Positions 25,424 through 35,472 are shown, numbered from the stretch's first letter. The stretch: DNA of 64,000 bases from Rhodospirillales bacterium BBD 1991-14 (GCA_001657395.1 LYSY01000001.1:248001-312000), one strand, 5' to 3'. Notes: a model not told the origin generated them from the letters alone. A program made the numbers and translations.

Positions 25424-27050
25424 CCGCTCGCGATCTCATTTCAAAGGCACGCCTGCGGCACCGGGTCTGGCCATCGGTCCGCTCCTGGTTCTGGAGGACG
25501 AGGCAGTCGCGAACCGCGCGTCCGCGCCGCCCGCCGGCCTCAATCCGGAGGCGGAGGCGGGGCGGCTGCGGGCGGCCATGAGCGAGGCGGTGGCGGAGCT
25601 TGCGGTGCTGCTTGCCGAACTCGACGCGGAGACCGCCGGCATCATCGAATTCCAGATCGCCATGCTGGAAGACGATGCGCTGATCGACCCGGCCCTCGAG
25701 ACCCTGGCGGACGGCAACGACGCGGCGGGCGCCTGGCGCTCCGCTTTGGACACCCAGATAGCCGACTATGAAGCGGCCGACGACGAATACTTCCGCGCCC
25801 GCGCAAGCGACCTCTCGGACCTGAAGGACCGTGTGCTGCGGCATCTCAGCGGCCGTGCCCTGCCGGCTCAGGACCTGGCCGGCAAGGTGCTTACGGGCCG
25901 CGACCTGACGCCCAGCCGCTTTCTGGAAACGGACTGGACCCGGGGCGGCGGGCTTGCGCTGCGTCAGGGCAGCCCCTCCAGTCACGTGGCCATGCTGGCG
26001 CGGGCCCGTGGCGTGCCCATGGTGGTCGGGCTTGGCGATGCCGAAATCCCCGATGGAGGAGAGGCCTTGTTGGACGGCGAAAGCGGCCTCCTGATCGTCG
26101 ACCCCAGCAGCGCCGAGCGTGCCGCCTTTGCCGACCGGCAGGCGGCGGCAAGGCGGGTGCAGGCCGAGGAGGCGGCATTTCGCGGCAAGCCGGCGGTGAC
26201 ACGCGACGGAACGCCGGTTGCCGTCATGATCAATGTCGCCGATCCGGCGGAACTGGACGCGCTCGATCCCAACGACTGTGACGGGATCGGGCTGGTACGC
26301 AGCGAGTTCCTTTTCCACGGCGGTGAGGGGCTGCCGGATGAGGAGAAGCAGTACCGCGCCTATCGGCGGATGCTGGAATGGGCCGATGGCAGGCCGGTGG
26401 TCATCCGCACCCTGGACGCCGGCGGGGACAAGCCGATTGCGGGCCTGACGATGGCCGAGGAGTCCAATCCCTTCCTGGGCGTGCGGGGACTGCGTCTTTC
26501 GCTGGCGCACCCGGAGGCTTTCCGGGTTCAGCTCCGCGCGCTGGCCCGCGCCGCGCCGCACGGCAACCTCAAGATCATGCTGCCCATGGTGACCCACCCG
26601 GAAGAACTGCACGAGGCACGGCGTCTCTTCGATCAGGCGCTGAGTGAGCTGCAGGACGAGGGCAAGGCCTGCGCGGCGCCGCCGCTGGGCATGATGGTGG
26701 AGGTTCCGGCCGCGGCCATCGCGCCGGAGCTCTTTGCCGCAGCGGACTTCTTCTCCATCGGCTCCAACGACCTGACGCAGTACGTGACCGCTGCGGGGCG
26801 CGACATCGCCGCCGTGGCATCGCTCAACGACGTCTCCCATCCAGCGGTGCTGAAGCTGATCACGTGGCTGGTTGGCAGCGCGCGGGCCCTCGGCATCGAG
26901 GTCAGCCTCTGCGGCGATGCCGGCGGCGAGCCGTCCCGGATTCCGGCGCTGCTGGGCTGCGGCCTGCGCAGCCTCTCTGTCGCGCCGCTGGCCCTCGGGC
27001 GCACCAAGGCGGCCATCGCCGACATCGCGCTGGGGGAAGCGCATGGCTAG
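25407..27050 (+). CDS. Phosphoenolpyruvate-protein phosphotransferase (PTS enzyme I)
   Basis: 547 aa from the ATG at 25407, which lies inside the end of the HPr gene. The swivelling phospho-His domain has GSPSSHVAMLARARGVPMVVG (His193); the PEP-binding barrel has RSEFLFHGGEGLPDEEKQY, TLDAGGDK, GVRGLRLSL, MVEVPAAA, SIGSNDLTQY and the catalytic Cys502 in SLCGDAGGEP. There is no N-terminal GAF domain, so it is a sugar-type EI rather than the PtsP of the nitrogen PTS. It autophosphorylates from PEP and feeds HPr, DhaM and finally DhaL/DhaK. No EIIB or EIIC gene is present in this window. Confidence 0.93.
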   Translation: MPPTPDRSRSHFKGTPAAPGLAIGPLLVLEDEAVANRASAPPAGLNPEAEAGRLRAAMSEAVAELAVLLAELDAETAGIIEFQIAMLEDDALIDPALETLADGNDAAGAWRSALDTQIADYEAADDEYFRARASDLSDLKDRVLRHLSGRALPAQDLAGKVLTGRDLTPSRFLETDWTRGGGLALRQGSPSSHVAMLARARGVPMVVGLGDAEIPDGGEALLDGESGLLIVDPSSAERAAFADRQAAARRVQAEEAAFRGKPAVTRDGTPVAVMINVADPAELDALDPNDCDGIGLVRSEFLFHGGEGLPDEEKQYRAYRRMLEWADGRPVVIRTLDAGGDKPIAGLTMAEESNPFLGVRGLRLSLAHPEAFRVQLRALARAAPHGNLKIMLPMVTHPEELHEARRLFDQALSELQDEGKACAAPPLGMMVEVPAAAIAPELFAAADFFSIGSNDLTQYVTAAGRDIAAVASLNDVSHPAVLKLITWLVGSARALGIEVSLCGDAGGEPSRIPALLGCGLRSLSVAPLALGRTKAAIADIALGEAHG

Positions 27051-27468
27051 GTCCCCCGCCGTCGCCTCGGCCGATGCCGTCGCCGCCTACAAGGCCGTAC
27101 TGCAGGGCGTACTCGACAAGCGCCCCTCCGGCACCCGCCAGCGCCTCGCCACGGCGCTCGGCAAGAACCGCAGTTTCATCTCGCAGATCTCCAACCCGGC
27201 CTATTCGGTGCCGATCCCTGCGCGCCATCTGGAGACGATTTTCGAGATCTGCCACTTCTCGGTCGAGGAGCGCCGCAGTTTTCTGAAGAGCTACGGCCTG
27301 GCGCATCCGGCCCGCCTGAAGCTGGTGAAAGACGCGCCAAAGCTGCGCGAGCACCGCATTCACCTGCCGGATCTGGGGGACGAGGCGCGCAATCGCGAGT
27401 TGGAACGCGTCATCGAGGAGTTCGTTCAAAAAGTCGCGCGCCTGTTTGAACAGGGCCGGCAGCCCTGA
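27043..27468 (+). CDS. Small HTH-like protein in the dha operon, unknown function
   Basis: 141 aa from the ATG at 27043, overlapping the EI stop by 8 bp. Residues ~28-60 (SGTRQRLATALGKNRSFISQISNPAY) look like a helix-turn-helix resembling Cro/XRE-type domains, followed by ARHLETIFEICHFSVEERRSFLKSYG. The C-terminus is a charged amphipathic helix (RNRELERVIEEFVQKVARLFEQ) that could dimerise. It may regulate the operon or sense EI/HPr phosphorylation; neither is shown. I do not recognise a named family. Confidence 0.7.
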   Translation: MARSPAVASADAVAAYKAVLQGVLDKRPSGTRQRLATALGKNRSFISQISNPAYSVPIPARHLETIFEICHFSVEERRSFLKSYGLAHPARLKLVKDAPKLREHRIHLPDLGDEARNRELERVIEEFVQKVARLFEQGRQP

Positions 27469-27509
27469 GGGCGCAAGGCAGAGGCGCAAGGCAGAGGAGA
27501 GAGAACGTC

Positions 27510-28502
27510 ATGAAGAAGCTGATCAACGCCACCGAGACGGTGCTCACCGAAAGCCTGGACGGTTTCGTCTCGGCCCACAGCGACCTTCTAACCCTGGGGG
27601 AGGAGCACAAGTTCGTGCGCCGCGTCCAGCCCAAGGCCGGCAAGGTGGCCCTGATCTCCGGCGGCGGCTCGGGCCACGAGCCGCTGCACGGCGGCTTTGT
27701 CGGTCACGGGATGCTCGACGCGGCTTGTCCCGGCCAGGTCTTCACCTCGCCGACGCCCGATCAGATGCTGGCGGCGGCGGAGGCGGTCGACGGCGGGGCC
27801 GGAACGCTCTTCATCGTCAAGAACTACGAAGGCGATGTCATGAACTTCGAGATGGCGGCGGAGATGGCCACGGGCGAGATCATGACGGTGCTGACCAACG
27901 ATGACGTGGCAGTGGAGACCTCCACCTTCTCGACGGGCCGGCGGGGCGTTGCGGGGACCCTGTTCGTGGAGAAGGTCGTGGGCGCGGCGGCGGAGGAGGG
28001 CCGCGACCTTGCCGCCCTGAAAGCACTCGGCGACCGCGCCAACGCCGCCACCCGCTCCATGGGTGTTGCCTTGACGAGCTGTACCGTGCCGGCGGCGGGC
28101 ACGCCGACCTTCGACCTCGGCGAGAGCGAGATGGAACTGGGCGTCGGCATTCACGGGGAACCCGGCCGCCGCCGTGTGGCGCTGGCTTCGGCCAATGAAA
28201 TCGCCGAGGAAATGGTGACTGCCATCCTGTCCGACTTCGGCGATCAGGCCCACGGTGGTGATGCCTTTGTCCTGCTGAACGGCTTCGGCGGCACGCCGCT
28301 GATGGAACTCTATCTGATGTTCAATGCCGCGGAGCAATTGCTGGCCCGTCGCGGCGTCACCATTTCCCGCAGTCTGGTGGGGAATTACGTCACCTCACTG
28401 GAAATGGCCGGCTGTTCGCTGACCGTCGCCCTGCTGGATGACGAGCTGCGCAGGCTCTGGGACGCACCGGTGCACACCCCAGCACTGCGGTGGGGCGTAT
28501 AG
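27510..28502 (+). CDS. dhaK: Dihydroxyacetone kinase, substrate-binding subunit DhaK
   Basis: 330 aa. DhaK binds dihydroxyacetone covalently as a hemiaminal to a histidine, here His215 in ELGVGIHGEPG. Further family motifs are LISGGGSGHEPLHGGFVG, VKNYEGDVMNFEMA and NDDVAVETSTFSTGRRGVAGTLF. The gene lies after the EI and HTH genes and completes the kinase with DhaL and DhaM. Product: dihydroxyacetone phosphate for glycolysis or gluconeogenesis. No glycerol dehydrogenase or aldolase gene is in the window, so the source of dihydroxyacetone must come from the nearby dehydrogenase/isomerase steps or from elsewhere. Confidence 0.94.
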   Translation: MKKLINATETVLTESLDGFVSAHSDLLTLGEEHKFVRRVQPKAGKVALISGGGSGHEPLHGGFVGHGMLDAACPGQVFTSPTPDQMLAAAEAVDGGAGTLFIVKNYEGDVMNFEMAAEMATGEIMTVLTNDDVAVETSTFSTGRRGVAGTLFVEKVVGAAAEEGRDLAALKALGDRANAATRSMGVALTSCTVPAAGTPTFDLGESEMELGVGIHGEPGRRRVALASANEIAEEMVTAILSDFGDQAHGGDAFVLLNGFGGTPLMELYLMFNAAEQLLARRGVTISRSLVGNYVTSLEMAGCSLTVALLDDELRRLWDAPVHTPALRWGV

Positions 28503-28616
28503 AAGCAGAATCAATAAATTACAGGAATTTTCGGAGATTTCGTATTAGGAATTCATAACGCTTTTGTCCCCAGGACGGGGCGGGATTGATATTGTCGGCG
28601 CTTGGTTTGTGGGCTA

Positions 28617-28627
28617 TTGTATACCAA
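28617..28627. promoter_or_regulatory. GntR-type operator candidate (TTGTATACCAA)
   Basis: TTGTATACCAA centred on GTATAC, 74 bp before the GntR start, in the AT-richer leader 28503-28700. The ten-base core T(T/G)GTATACCA recurs at 36730 and 40218, each before an oxalate-island transcription unit, which suggests autoregulation by the GntR protein. A loose TTGTCG/TATTGT promoter (28593-28598, 28615-28620) would overlap it. Confidence 0.6.
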
Positions 28628-28700
28628 GAACCAGACGCCAGCGCCGAAGCTGGCTGCGGCGTCGGGGCCCCTGCCACGACGGAACGGACCGATCCCGCCG

Positions 28701-29390
28701 ATGTTGCCGAACAAGCTCGAAGTCAAGCCGATCGAGACGACCTTCAGCTTGAAGGAGCACATCTACGAGACGCTGCGCGACGGCATAACCTCCATGAACA
28801 TCTATGCCGACGACGCCCAGCTGAAGCTGGACGAGCGGCAGCTTTCCGAACAGCTCGGTATCAGCCGCACGCCGATCCGCGAAGCTCTGGCACGCCTGGA
28901 GCAGGAGGGGCTGGTCACCGTCATTCCGCGCCGCGGCGTATTCATCGTCCGCAAGTCGCGCAAGGAAATCCTGGAGATGATCACGGTCTGGGCGGCGCTG
29001 GAAAGCATGGCCGCCCGGCTGATCACCCAGAACGCCTCCGACGAGGGTATCGCCTCGCTGCGCAAGCTGTTCACCTCCTTCGAGAACGGGCAGGTCCAGG
29101 CGCACATTGATGAGTACTCTGACCGCAACATCGAGTTTCATCAGTCGATCCTGGAGCTCAGCGGCTGCGCTCTGTTGAAGGAGACCGCCGATCGCCTGTT
29201 CATTCACATGAAGGGTATCCGGGCCCGGACGATTTCGGAACAGGACCGGGCCAAACGATCGATCATCGACCACCTGCACATCATCGAGGCGCTGGAAGCC
29301 CGCGACACCGAACTCGCGGAGCGGCTGGTGCGCGAACACACTTTGAATCTGGCGGCGCACATCGAGGCGCACGTCGATTATCTCGACTGA
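28701..29390 (+). CDS. GntR-family (FadR/VanR-type, FCD domain) transcriptional regulator
   Basis: 229 aa from the ATG at 28701; the open frame starts earlier but the winged-helix homology begins after LEVKPIETTF. The winged helix is at about residues 20-85 (LSEQLGISRTPIREALARLEQEGLVTVIPRRGVFI). The helical FCD effector domain follows (about 95-225), with the metal/ligand positions Asp/His in YSDRNIEFHQSILELSG and HLHIIEALEARD. FadR-type regulators sense organic acids or acyl-CoA. It heads the oxalate island and shares the direction of oxc, so it probably responds to oxalate, formate or a CoA ester. Confidence 0.92.
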   Translation: MLPNKLEVKPIETTFSLKEHIYETLRDGITSMNIYADDAQLKLDERQLSEQLGISRTPIREALARLEQEGLVTVIPRRGVFIVRKSRKEILEMITVWAALESMAARLITQNASDEGIASLRKLFTSFENGQVQAHIDEYSDRNIEFHQSILELSGCALLKETADRLFIHMKGIRARTISEQDRAKRSIIDHLHIIEALEARDTELAERLVREHTLNLAAHIEAHVDYLD

Positions 29391-29487
29391 GTGAGGCAAT
29401 CGTCGGGCGCAGAGGCGAAGCCGAACAAGGCCCGCACAGAAAACCAAGTCGCCAAGGCGAAGCGTTCTTTTTTGGGAGCAATCAAAG

Positions 29488-31233
29488 ATGTCAGCATCCG
29501 TACAGAGCCTTGATGCCACCGTGGAACAAGCCGCCGAGTCAGAGGCTCTGACCGACGGCTTTCACCTCGTCATCGACGCGCTGAAGCTCAACGGCATCAA
29601 CACCATCTACAACGTGCCGGGCATCCCGATCACGGACCTGGGCCGCTACATGCAGGCCGAGGGCATGCGGGTCCTGTCGTTCCGCCATGAGCAGCACGCC
29701 GGCTACGCCGCCGCCATCGCCGGCTTTCTGACCAAGAAGCCCGGGGTCTGCCTGACGGTCTCCGCGCCCGGCTTTCTCAACGGCCTGACGGCCCTGGCCC
29801 ATGCGACGACCAACTGCTTCCCCATGATCCTCATCAGCGGGTCTTCCGAGCGGGAGATCGTCGACCTCCAGCAGGGCGACTACGAGGAAATGGACCAGCT
29901 CGCCATCGCCAAGCCGCTCTGCAAGGCGGCCTACCGGGTCCTGCATGCAGAGGACATCGGCATTGGCATCGCCCGGGCCATCCGCTCGGCGGTGTCCGGG
30001 CGGCCCGGCGGTGTCTATCTCGACCTGCCGGCCAATCTGCTGGGTCAGGTCATGAACGCGGAAGCCGGTCAGCAGTCCCTCGTGAAAGTCGTCGACGCGG
30101 CGCCGCGCCAGCTGCCGGCGCCCGAGGCCGTCGCGCGGGCGCTGGAGGTGCTGAAAGGCGCAAAGCGGCCCCTGATCATCCTTGGCAAGGGGGCTGCCTA
30201 CGCCCAGGCCGACGAGGAGATCCGTGCCCTGGTCGAGAAAAGCGGCTTTCCCTATCTGCCGATGAGCATGGCCAAGGGCCTGCTGCCCGATACCCATCCG
30301 CAGTCGGCCGGCCCGGCCCGCTCGCTAGTGCTGAAGGAAGCCGATGTCGTCCTGATGATCGGTGCGCGGCTCAACTGGCTGCTCTCCCACGGCAAGGGCA
30401 AGACCTGGGGGAACGCGCCGAAGAAGTTCGTCCAGATCGATATCGAGCCGAAGGAGATGGACAGCAACGTCGAGATCGCCGCCCCCCTGGTGGGCGACAT
30501 CGGTTCCTGCGTCTCCGCACTGCTGGAGGCGATGGGCGACGGCTGGGCGCTGCCGCCCGCCGACTGGACCGAGGCCGTCACGGCGAAGAAGGATGCCAAC
30601 ATCGAGCGCATGGCCCCGCGGCTGCAGAACAACAACGTGCCGATGGACTTTCACGGCGCCCTGGGCGTGCTGCGCACGATCATCGCCGAGCGGCCGGATG
30701 CCATCCTTGTGAACGAAGGGGCGAACACCCTCGATTTCGCGCGCAGCATCATCGATATGTACAAGCCCCGCAAGCGCCTGGACGTCGGAACCTGGGGCGT
30801 CATGGGCATCGGTATGGGCCAGGCCATCGCGGCGGCGGTTGAGACCGGGCTGCCGGTGCTGGCCGTCGAGGGCGACAGTGCCTTCGGCTTCTCGGGCATG
30901 GAGATCGAGACGATCTGCCGCTACAACCTGCCGATCTGTGTGGTGGTCTTCAACAACGGCGGCATCTATCGCGGCACCGATGTCAACCCGACCGGCGGCA
31001 CGGACGCGGCGACCACCGTCTTCGTCAAGGATGCCCGCTACGACAAGATGATGGAGGCCTTCGGGGGCGCCGGCTACTACGCGACCTCGCCCGACGAGCT
31101 TCGCCGCGCGGTCAATGAGGCCATGGACTCCGGCCGGCCGGCCCTGGTGAACGCGGTCATCGACGAGGCGGCGGGCACGGAAAGCGGCCGCATCGGCAAT
31201 CTCAATCCGCAGAGCGTGGTTGCCAAGAAGTAG
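29488..31233 (+). CDS. oxc: Oxalyl-CoA decarboxylase
   Basis: 581 aa thiamine-diphosphate enzyme converting oxalyl-CoA to formyl-CoA and CO2. The cofactor-activating Glu is at residue 68 ([12 protein letters not shown]), and the ThDP-Mg motif is [19 protein letters not shown] followed by [17 protein letters not shown]. The C-terminus GRIGNLNP closely resembles characterised Oxalobacter-type enzymes, separating it from acetolactate synthase and benzoylformate decarboxylase. A GGGAG ribosome site precedes the ATG. It works as a cycle with the frc product encoded 43 bp downstream. Confidence 0.95.
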   Translation: MSASVQSLDATVEQAAESEALTDGFHLVIDALKLNGINTIYNVPGIPITDLGRYMQAEGMRVLSFRHEQHAGYAAAIAGFLTKKPGVCLTVSAPGFLNGLTALAHATTNCFPMILISGSSEREIVDLQQGDYEEMDQLAIAKPLCKAAYRVLHAEDIGIGIARAIRSAVSGRPGGVYLDLPANLLGQVMNAEAGQQSLVKVVDAAPRQLPAPEAVARALEVLKGAKRPLIILGKGAAYAQADEEIRALVEKSGFPYLPMSMAKGLLPDTHPQSAGPARSLVLKEADVVLMIGARLNWLLSHGKGKTWGNAPKKFVQIDIEPKEMDSNVEIAAPLVGDIGSCVSALLEAMGDGWALPPADWTEAVTAKKDANIERMAPRLQNNNVPMDFHGALGVLRTIIAERPDAILVNEGANTLDFARSIIDMYKPRKRLDVGTWGVMGIGMGQAIAAAVETGLPVLAVEGDSAFGFSGMEIETICRYNLPICVVVFNNGGIYRGTDVNPTGGTDAATTVFVKDARYDKMMEAFGGAGYYATSPDELRRAVNEAMDSGRPALVNAVIDEAAGTESGRIGNLNPQSVVAKK

Positions 31234-31276
31234 CCCAGCTCCAACGAGTCAAACCTTCAGAATAGAGGAGCACGGT

Positions 31277-32554
31277 ATGAAAGCTCTCGAAGGCGTACGC
31301 ATTCTGGACTTCACCCACGTTCAGTCCGGGCCGACCTGCACCCAGCTTCTGGCGTGGTTCGGCGCCGACGTGATCAAGGTGGAACGGCCCGGCGTCGGCG
31401 ACGCCACCCGCGGCCAGCTGCGCGACATCCCGGATGTCGACAGCCTCTATTTCACCATGCTGAACCACAACAAGCGCTCCATCACGCTCAACACCAAGAG
31501 CGAGAAGGGCAAGGAGGTTCTGACCAAGCTGGTGCAGTCCTGCGACGTGCTGGTGGAGAACTTCGCCCCCGGTGCGCTGGACCGCATGGGCTTCGGCTGG
31601 GAGCAGGTTCAGAAGATCAATCCGCGGATGATCTACGCCTCCGTCAAGGGCTTCGGCCCCGGGCCCTACGAGGACTGCAAGGTCTACGAGAACGTCGCCC
31701 AGTGCACCGGCGGCGCCGCCTCGACCACCGGCTTCCTGGACGGGCCGCCGACCGTGACGGGCGCGCAGATCGGCGATTCCGGCACCGGCCTGCATTTGGC
31801 CCTGGGCATCGTCACGGCACTGTTCCACCGCGAGAAGTCGGGCAAGGGCCAGCGGGTGCTGGCGGCCATGCAGGACGGGGTCTTGAACCTCTGCCGGGTG
31901 AAGCTGCGCGATCAGCAGCGCCTTCAGCACGGACCTCTGAAGGAATACAGCCAGTTCGGCCAGGGCATTCCCTTCGGTGAGGCGACACCGCGGGCCGGGA
32001 ACGACTCCGGCGGCGGCCAGCCCGGCTGGATCGTCAAGTGCAAGGGCTGGGAGACCGATCCCAACGCCTACGTCTACTTCATCACCCAGGCCGCCGTCTG
32101 GGGCAATATCTGCGATCTGATCGGCAAGCCCGAGTGGAAGGAAGATCCCGGCTACGCGAAGCCGGAGGCGCGGCTCGACAAGATCCCGCAGATCTTTGAC
32201 ACCATCGAGGGCTGGACCAAGACCAAGACCAAGTTCGAGGTCATGGAGGCCTGCAACCCGCTGAACATCCCCTGCGGGCCGATCCTCTCGATGCAGGAGC
32301 TGTCGGAGGAGCCGAGCCTGCGGGAAACCGGCACCATCGTCGAGGTCGACCACCCGGAGCGCGGCAAGTACCTGACCGTGGGCAATCCCGTCAAACTGTC
32401 GGACTCGCCCGCCGAGGTGACCCGCTCGCCGCTGCTGGGCGAGCACACCAACGAGATCCTGAGCCAGGTCCTCGGGCTTTCCGAGGACGAGATCCAGGAG
32501 ACCTGGGCCAGCGGGGCCCTGGGCGACCTGCCGGAGCAGGCCGCCGCTGAATGA
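31277..32554 (+). CDS. frc: Formyl-CoA:oxalate CoA-transferase
   Basis: 425 aa class III CoA-transferase, start at the ATG at 31277 with AGAGGAG 6 bp before it. The family N-terminus [33 protein letters not shown], the catalytic Asp167 in [12 protein letters not shown] (Asp169 in Oxalobacter Frc), and the glycine-rich loop [10 protein letters not shown] typical of Frc rather than other CaiB-like proteins are visible. It moves CoA from formyl-CoA to oxalate, releasing formate and regenerating oxalyl-CoA for Oxc. Co-transcription with oxc is likely. Confidence 0.95.
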   Translation: MKALEGVRILDFTHVQSGPTCTQLLAWFGADVIKVERPGVGDATRGQLRDIPDVDSLYFTMLNHNKRSITLNTKSEKGKEVLTKLVQSCDVLVENFAPGALDRMGFGWEQVQKINPRMIYASVKGFGPGPYEDCKVYENVAQCTGGAASTTGFLDGPPTVTGAQIGDSGTGLHLALGIVTALFHREKSGKGQRVLAAMQDGVLNLCRVKLRDQQRLQHGPLKEYSQFGQGIPFGEATPRAGNDSGGGQPGWIVKCKGWETDPNAYVYFITQAAVWGNICDLIGKPEWKEDPGYAKPEARLDKIPQIFDTIEGWTKTKTKFEVMEACNPLNIPCGPILSMQELSEEPSLRETGTIVEVDHPERGKYLTVGNPVKLSDSPAEVTRSPLLGEHTNEILSQVLGLSEDEIQETWASGALGDLPEQAAAE

Positions 32555-32655
32555 CCGAAGAGTGTCGCCGCCGGGTCAGCCGATCCGGCGGGAATCGTTG
32601 TTGATCACACCGTCCTCTCTGAGGCACGGCCATTACACGGGGGAAACAGGCAGGC

Positions 32656-33570
32656 ATGCGGATTGTCGTCCATGGCCAGCAGGCCTTTGGCAAGGCCGTG
32701 CTCGAGAAGCTTCTGGAGCGTGGGGAGAATGTGGTTGGGGTGTTCTGCGCCCCGGACAAGGAGGGGCGGCCGACGGACCCACTGAAGGAGTTCGCCCTGG
32801 AGAAGGGCCTGCCGCTGCACCAGCCCGCGTCCTGGAAGACGCCGGAGGCCGAAGAGCTGATGCGCTCCTTCGCGCCGGACCTCTGCGTCATGGCCTATGT
32901 AACGCTTTTCGTGCCCCAGCCGGTGCTCGACGTTCCGGAGAAGGGGACGATCCAGTACCACCCCTCATTGCTGCCTTTGCACCGTGGCCCCAGCTCGATC
33001 AACTGGCCGATCATCATGGGCCGCAAGGAAACCGGCCTGACGATCTTCTGGCCCGACGAGGGGCTCGACGAGGGGCCGGTGCTGCTGCAGAAGACGGTGG
33101 AGATCGGTCCCGACGACACGCTGGGTACGCTCTACTTCAACCAGCTCTTCCCCATGGGTGTGGAAGCCATGGTCGAGGCGGTGGACCTTGTGCGCGACGG
33201 CAAGGCACCGTCGATCCCTCAGGATCACAGCCAGAAGACCTATGAGAGCTGGTGCCGCAAGGCCGATGCGGAGATCGATTGGTCGAAGCCGGTGGACGAG
33301 GTCTATAACCTGATACGCGGGACCAACCCCCAACCGGGCGCCTGGACCACGTTCAACGGCAACGAGGTGAAGATCTTCGACTCCGGCAAGGTCGAAGGTG
33401 AGGGAGACCCCGGCAGCGTCATCGCCGCCGAGGACGACAGTTTCACCGTGGCCGCTGCAGGCGGCGCCATCCGCGTGGACCGGGTGCGCCCGCACGACGA
33501 CAAGAAAATCTCCGCCGGGGACTTCGCGGCCAAGGCCGGCCTCAGCGTCGGCGCCAAGCTCGGGACCTAG
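32656..33570 (+). CDS. Stand-alone 10-formyltetrahydrofolate hydrolase/formyltransferase-like protein
   Basis: 304 aa formyltransferase-fold protein. It matches the N-terminal hydrolase domain of 10-formyl-THF dehydrogenase (ALDH1L1) better than methionyl-tRNA formyltransferase: YHPSLLPLHRGPSSINWPIIMGRKETGLTIFWPDEGLDEGPVLLQ carries the catalytic His102 and Asp138, spaced 36 residues apart as in ALDH1L1. The C-terminal domain (GTNPQPGAWTTFNGNEVKIF) is the formyltransferase-C fold. It could hydrolyse 10-formyl-THF to formate plus THF or move the formyl group to an unknown acceptor. It sits just before fhs, which runs the opposite direction. Confidence 0.85.
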   Translation: MRIVVHGQQAFGKAVLEKLLERGENVVGVFCAPDKEGRPTDPLKEFALEKGLPLHQPASWKTPEAEELMRSFAPDLCVMAYVTLFVPQPVLDVPEKGTIQYHPSLLPLHRGPSSINWPIIMGRKETGLTIFWPDEGLDEGPVLLQKTVEIGPDDTLGTLYFNQLFPMGVEAMVEAVDLVRDGKAPSIPQDHSQKTYESWCRKADAEIDWSKPVDEVYNLIRGTNPQPGAWTTFNGNEVKIFDSGKVEGEGDPGSVIAAEDDSFTVAAAGGAIRVDRVRPHDDKKISAGDFAAKAGLSVGAKLGT

Positions 33571-33662
33571 CCAACACCATCCAGCGTCTTGCTCCGCCCG
33601 TCTTGGCGCGGTGCGAGGACCCCCTACAGACAGCGATCAATTGAAATCAGGCAGAAAAAACG

Positions 33663-35336
33663 ATGGCCAAGTCCGATATCGAAATTGCCCGCGAAGCCAG
33701 CATGAAGCCGATCACCGAGATCGGTGCCAAGCTCGACATGCCCGCCGATGCCCTGATGCAATACGGTCCCAGCAAGGCGAAGGTCAGCTTCGACTACTTG
33801 GAATCCCTCAAGTCGAAAAGTGACGGGCGGCTGATCCTGGTGACTGCGATCTCGCCGACCCCGGCAGGCGAGGGCAAGACCACCACCACCGTGGGTCTGG
33901 GCGACGGCCTCAACCGGATCGGCAAGAAGGCCATGATCTGCCTGCGCGAGCCCTCGCTGGGTCCCTGCTTCGGCATGAAGGGCGGGGCGGCCGGCGGCGG
34001 CTATGCCCAGGTGGTGCCCATGGAGGACATCAACCTGCACTTCACGGGCGACTTCCACGCCATCACCTCGGCGCACAACCTGCTCTCGGCCCTGATCGAC
34101 AACCACATCTACTGGGGCAACGAACTGGGCATCGACGAGCGCCGGGTCTCCTGGCGCCGGGTGCTGGACATGAACGACCGGGCGCTGCGCGACACCGTGA
34201 CCTCGCTCGGCGGCGTCGCCAACGGCTTTCCGCGCCAGACCGGCTTCGACATCACCGTGGCCTCGGAGGTCATGGCGATCTTCTGCCTGGCCGACGGGCT
34301 GGATGACCTGCAGACGCGCCTGGGCAATATCGTCGTCGCCTACACCCGTGACCGTAAGCCGATCTACGCGCGCGACCTGAAAGCCGAAGGTCCGATGACG
34401 GTTCTGCTGAAGGATGCGCTGATGCCCAACTTGGTGCAGACTCTGGAGAACAACCCGGCTTTCATCCACGGCGGCCCCTTCGCCAACATCGCCCACGGCT
34501 GCAACTCGGTCTCGGCCACCAAATCGGCCCTCAAGCTGGCCGACTATGTGGTGACCGAAGCCGGCTTCGGCGCCGACCTCGGCGCCGAGAAGTTCTTCGA
34601 CATCAAGTGCCGCAAGGCCGGGCTCAATCCGGAAGCGGTTGTCATCGTCGCCACCGTGCGCGCGCTGAAGATGCACGGCGGCGTCGCCAAGGACGCCCTC
34701 GGCGACGAGAATGTCGAAGCGGTGAAGAAGGGTCTGGAGAACCTCGGCCGCCATGTCGCCAACGTGGCCAAGTTCGGCGTGCCCGCCGTGGTGGCCATCA
34801 ACCGCTTCGTGAAGGACAGCGAGGCCGAGCTGGCGGCAATCCAGGAATTCACCCGGACGCTCGGCGTCGACGCGGTGGTCTGCGAGCACTGGGGCAAGGG
34901 CTCGGAAGGCACCGAGGAACTGGCGAACAAGGTGGTCGGCCTGCTCGACGGCGGCAAGGCCGATTTCAAGCCGCTCTACGAAGACGGCATGCCCCTGTTC
35001 CAGAAGATCAATACCATCGCCAAGGAGATCTATGGCGCCGAGGAAGCCATCGCCGACAAGAAGATCCGCGATCAGCTGAAGCAGTGGGAGGATGCGGGCT
35101 ACGGCGACCTGCCGGTCTGCATGGCCAAGACCCAGTACAGCTTCTCGACCGACCCGAACCTGCGCGGCGCGCCCAGCGGCCACGCAGTGCCGATTCGCGA
35201 GGTGCGTCTGTCTGCCGGTGCCGGCTTCATCGTTGTCATCTGCGGCGAAATCATGACCATGCCGGGCCTGCCGCGGGTGCCTGCCGCCAACAGCATTGCG
35301 CTCGACAAGGCGGGATTGATTCAAGGCCTGTTCTAG
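33663..35336 (+). CDS. fhs: Formate-tetrahydrofolate ligase
   Basis: 557 aa ATP-dependent enzyme joining formate and THF to 10-formyl-THF. The P-loop [23 protein letters not shown], the substrate motifs [40 protein letters not shown], and the [20 protein letters not shown] block are hallmark sequences. In the island it channels formate from the Oxc/Frc cycle into one-carbon metabolism, in parallel with oxidation by formate dehydrogenase. The ribosome site is weak (CAGGCAG). This enzyme is common in methylotrophic and oxalotrophic alphaproteobacteria. Confidence 0.95.
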   Translation: MAKSDIEIAREASMKPITEIGAKLDMPADALMQYGPSKAKVSFDYLESLKSKSDGRLILVTAISPTPAGEGKTTTTVGLGDGLNRIGKKAMICLREPSLGPCFGMKGGAAGGGYAQVVPMEDINLHFTGDFHAITSAHNLLSALIDNHIYWGNELGIDERRVSWRRVLDMNDRALRDTVTSLGGVANGFPRQTGFDITVASEVMAIFCLADGLDDLQTRLGNIVVAYTRDRKPIYARDLKAEGPMTVLLKDALMPNLVQTLENNPAFIHGGPFANIAHGCNSVSATKSALKLADYVVTEAGFGADLGAEKFFDIKCRKAGLNPEAVVIVATVRALKMHGGVAKDALGDENVEAVKKGLENLGRHVANVAKFGVPAVVAINRFVKDSEAELAAIQEFTRTLGVDAVVCEHWGKGSEGTEELANKVVGLLDGGKADFKPLYEDGMPLFQKINTIAKEIYGAEEAIADKKIRDQLKQWEDAGYGDLPVCMAKTQYSFSTDPNLRGAPSGHAVPIREVRLSAGAGFIVVICGEIMTMPGLPRVPAANSIALDKAGLIQGLF

Positions 35337-35472
35337 GGCTTGTTAGAAAGCCAGGGAGCTTTGCGGTTCGCGCCGTCGGCGGGTAGGAGTCGTCACGACC
35401 GCTAAGTGTCGGTACTAAACGTCTCTGCGGATGTGCGAGCCCGCGGGACCTGCTGGCAGGGAGATCTGCGAA

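Noticed and set aside
29488-31233. Acetolactate synthase or other ThDP enzyme instead of oxalyl-CoA decarboxylase
   Set aside because: FNNGGIYRG after the ThDP motif, the GRIGNLNP tail and the adjacent frc identify Oxc.
32656-33570. Annotation as methionyl-tRNA formyltransferase (fmt)
   Set aside because: The HPSLLPLHRG...GLDEGPVLLQ block and its neighbour sequences match the ALDH1L1 hydrolase domain better, and the gene is not next to def, its usual partner.
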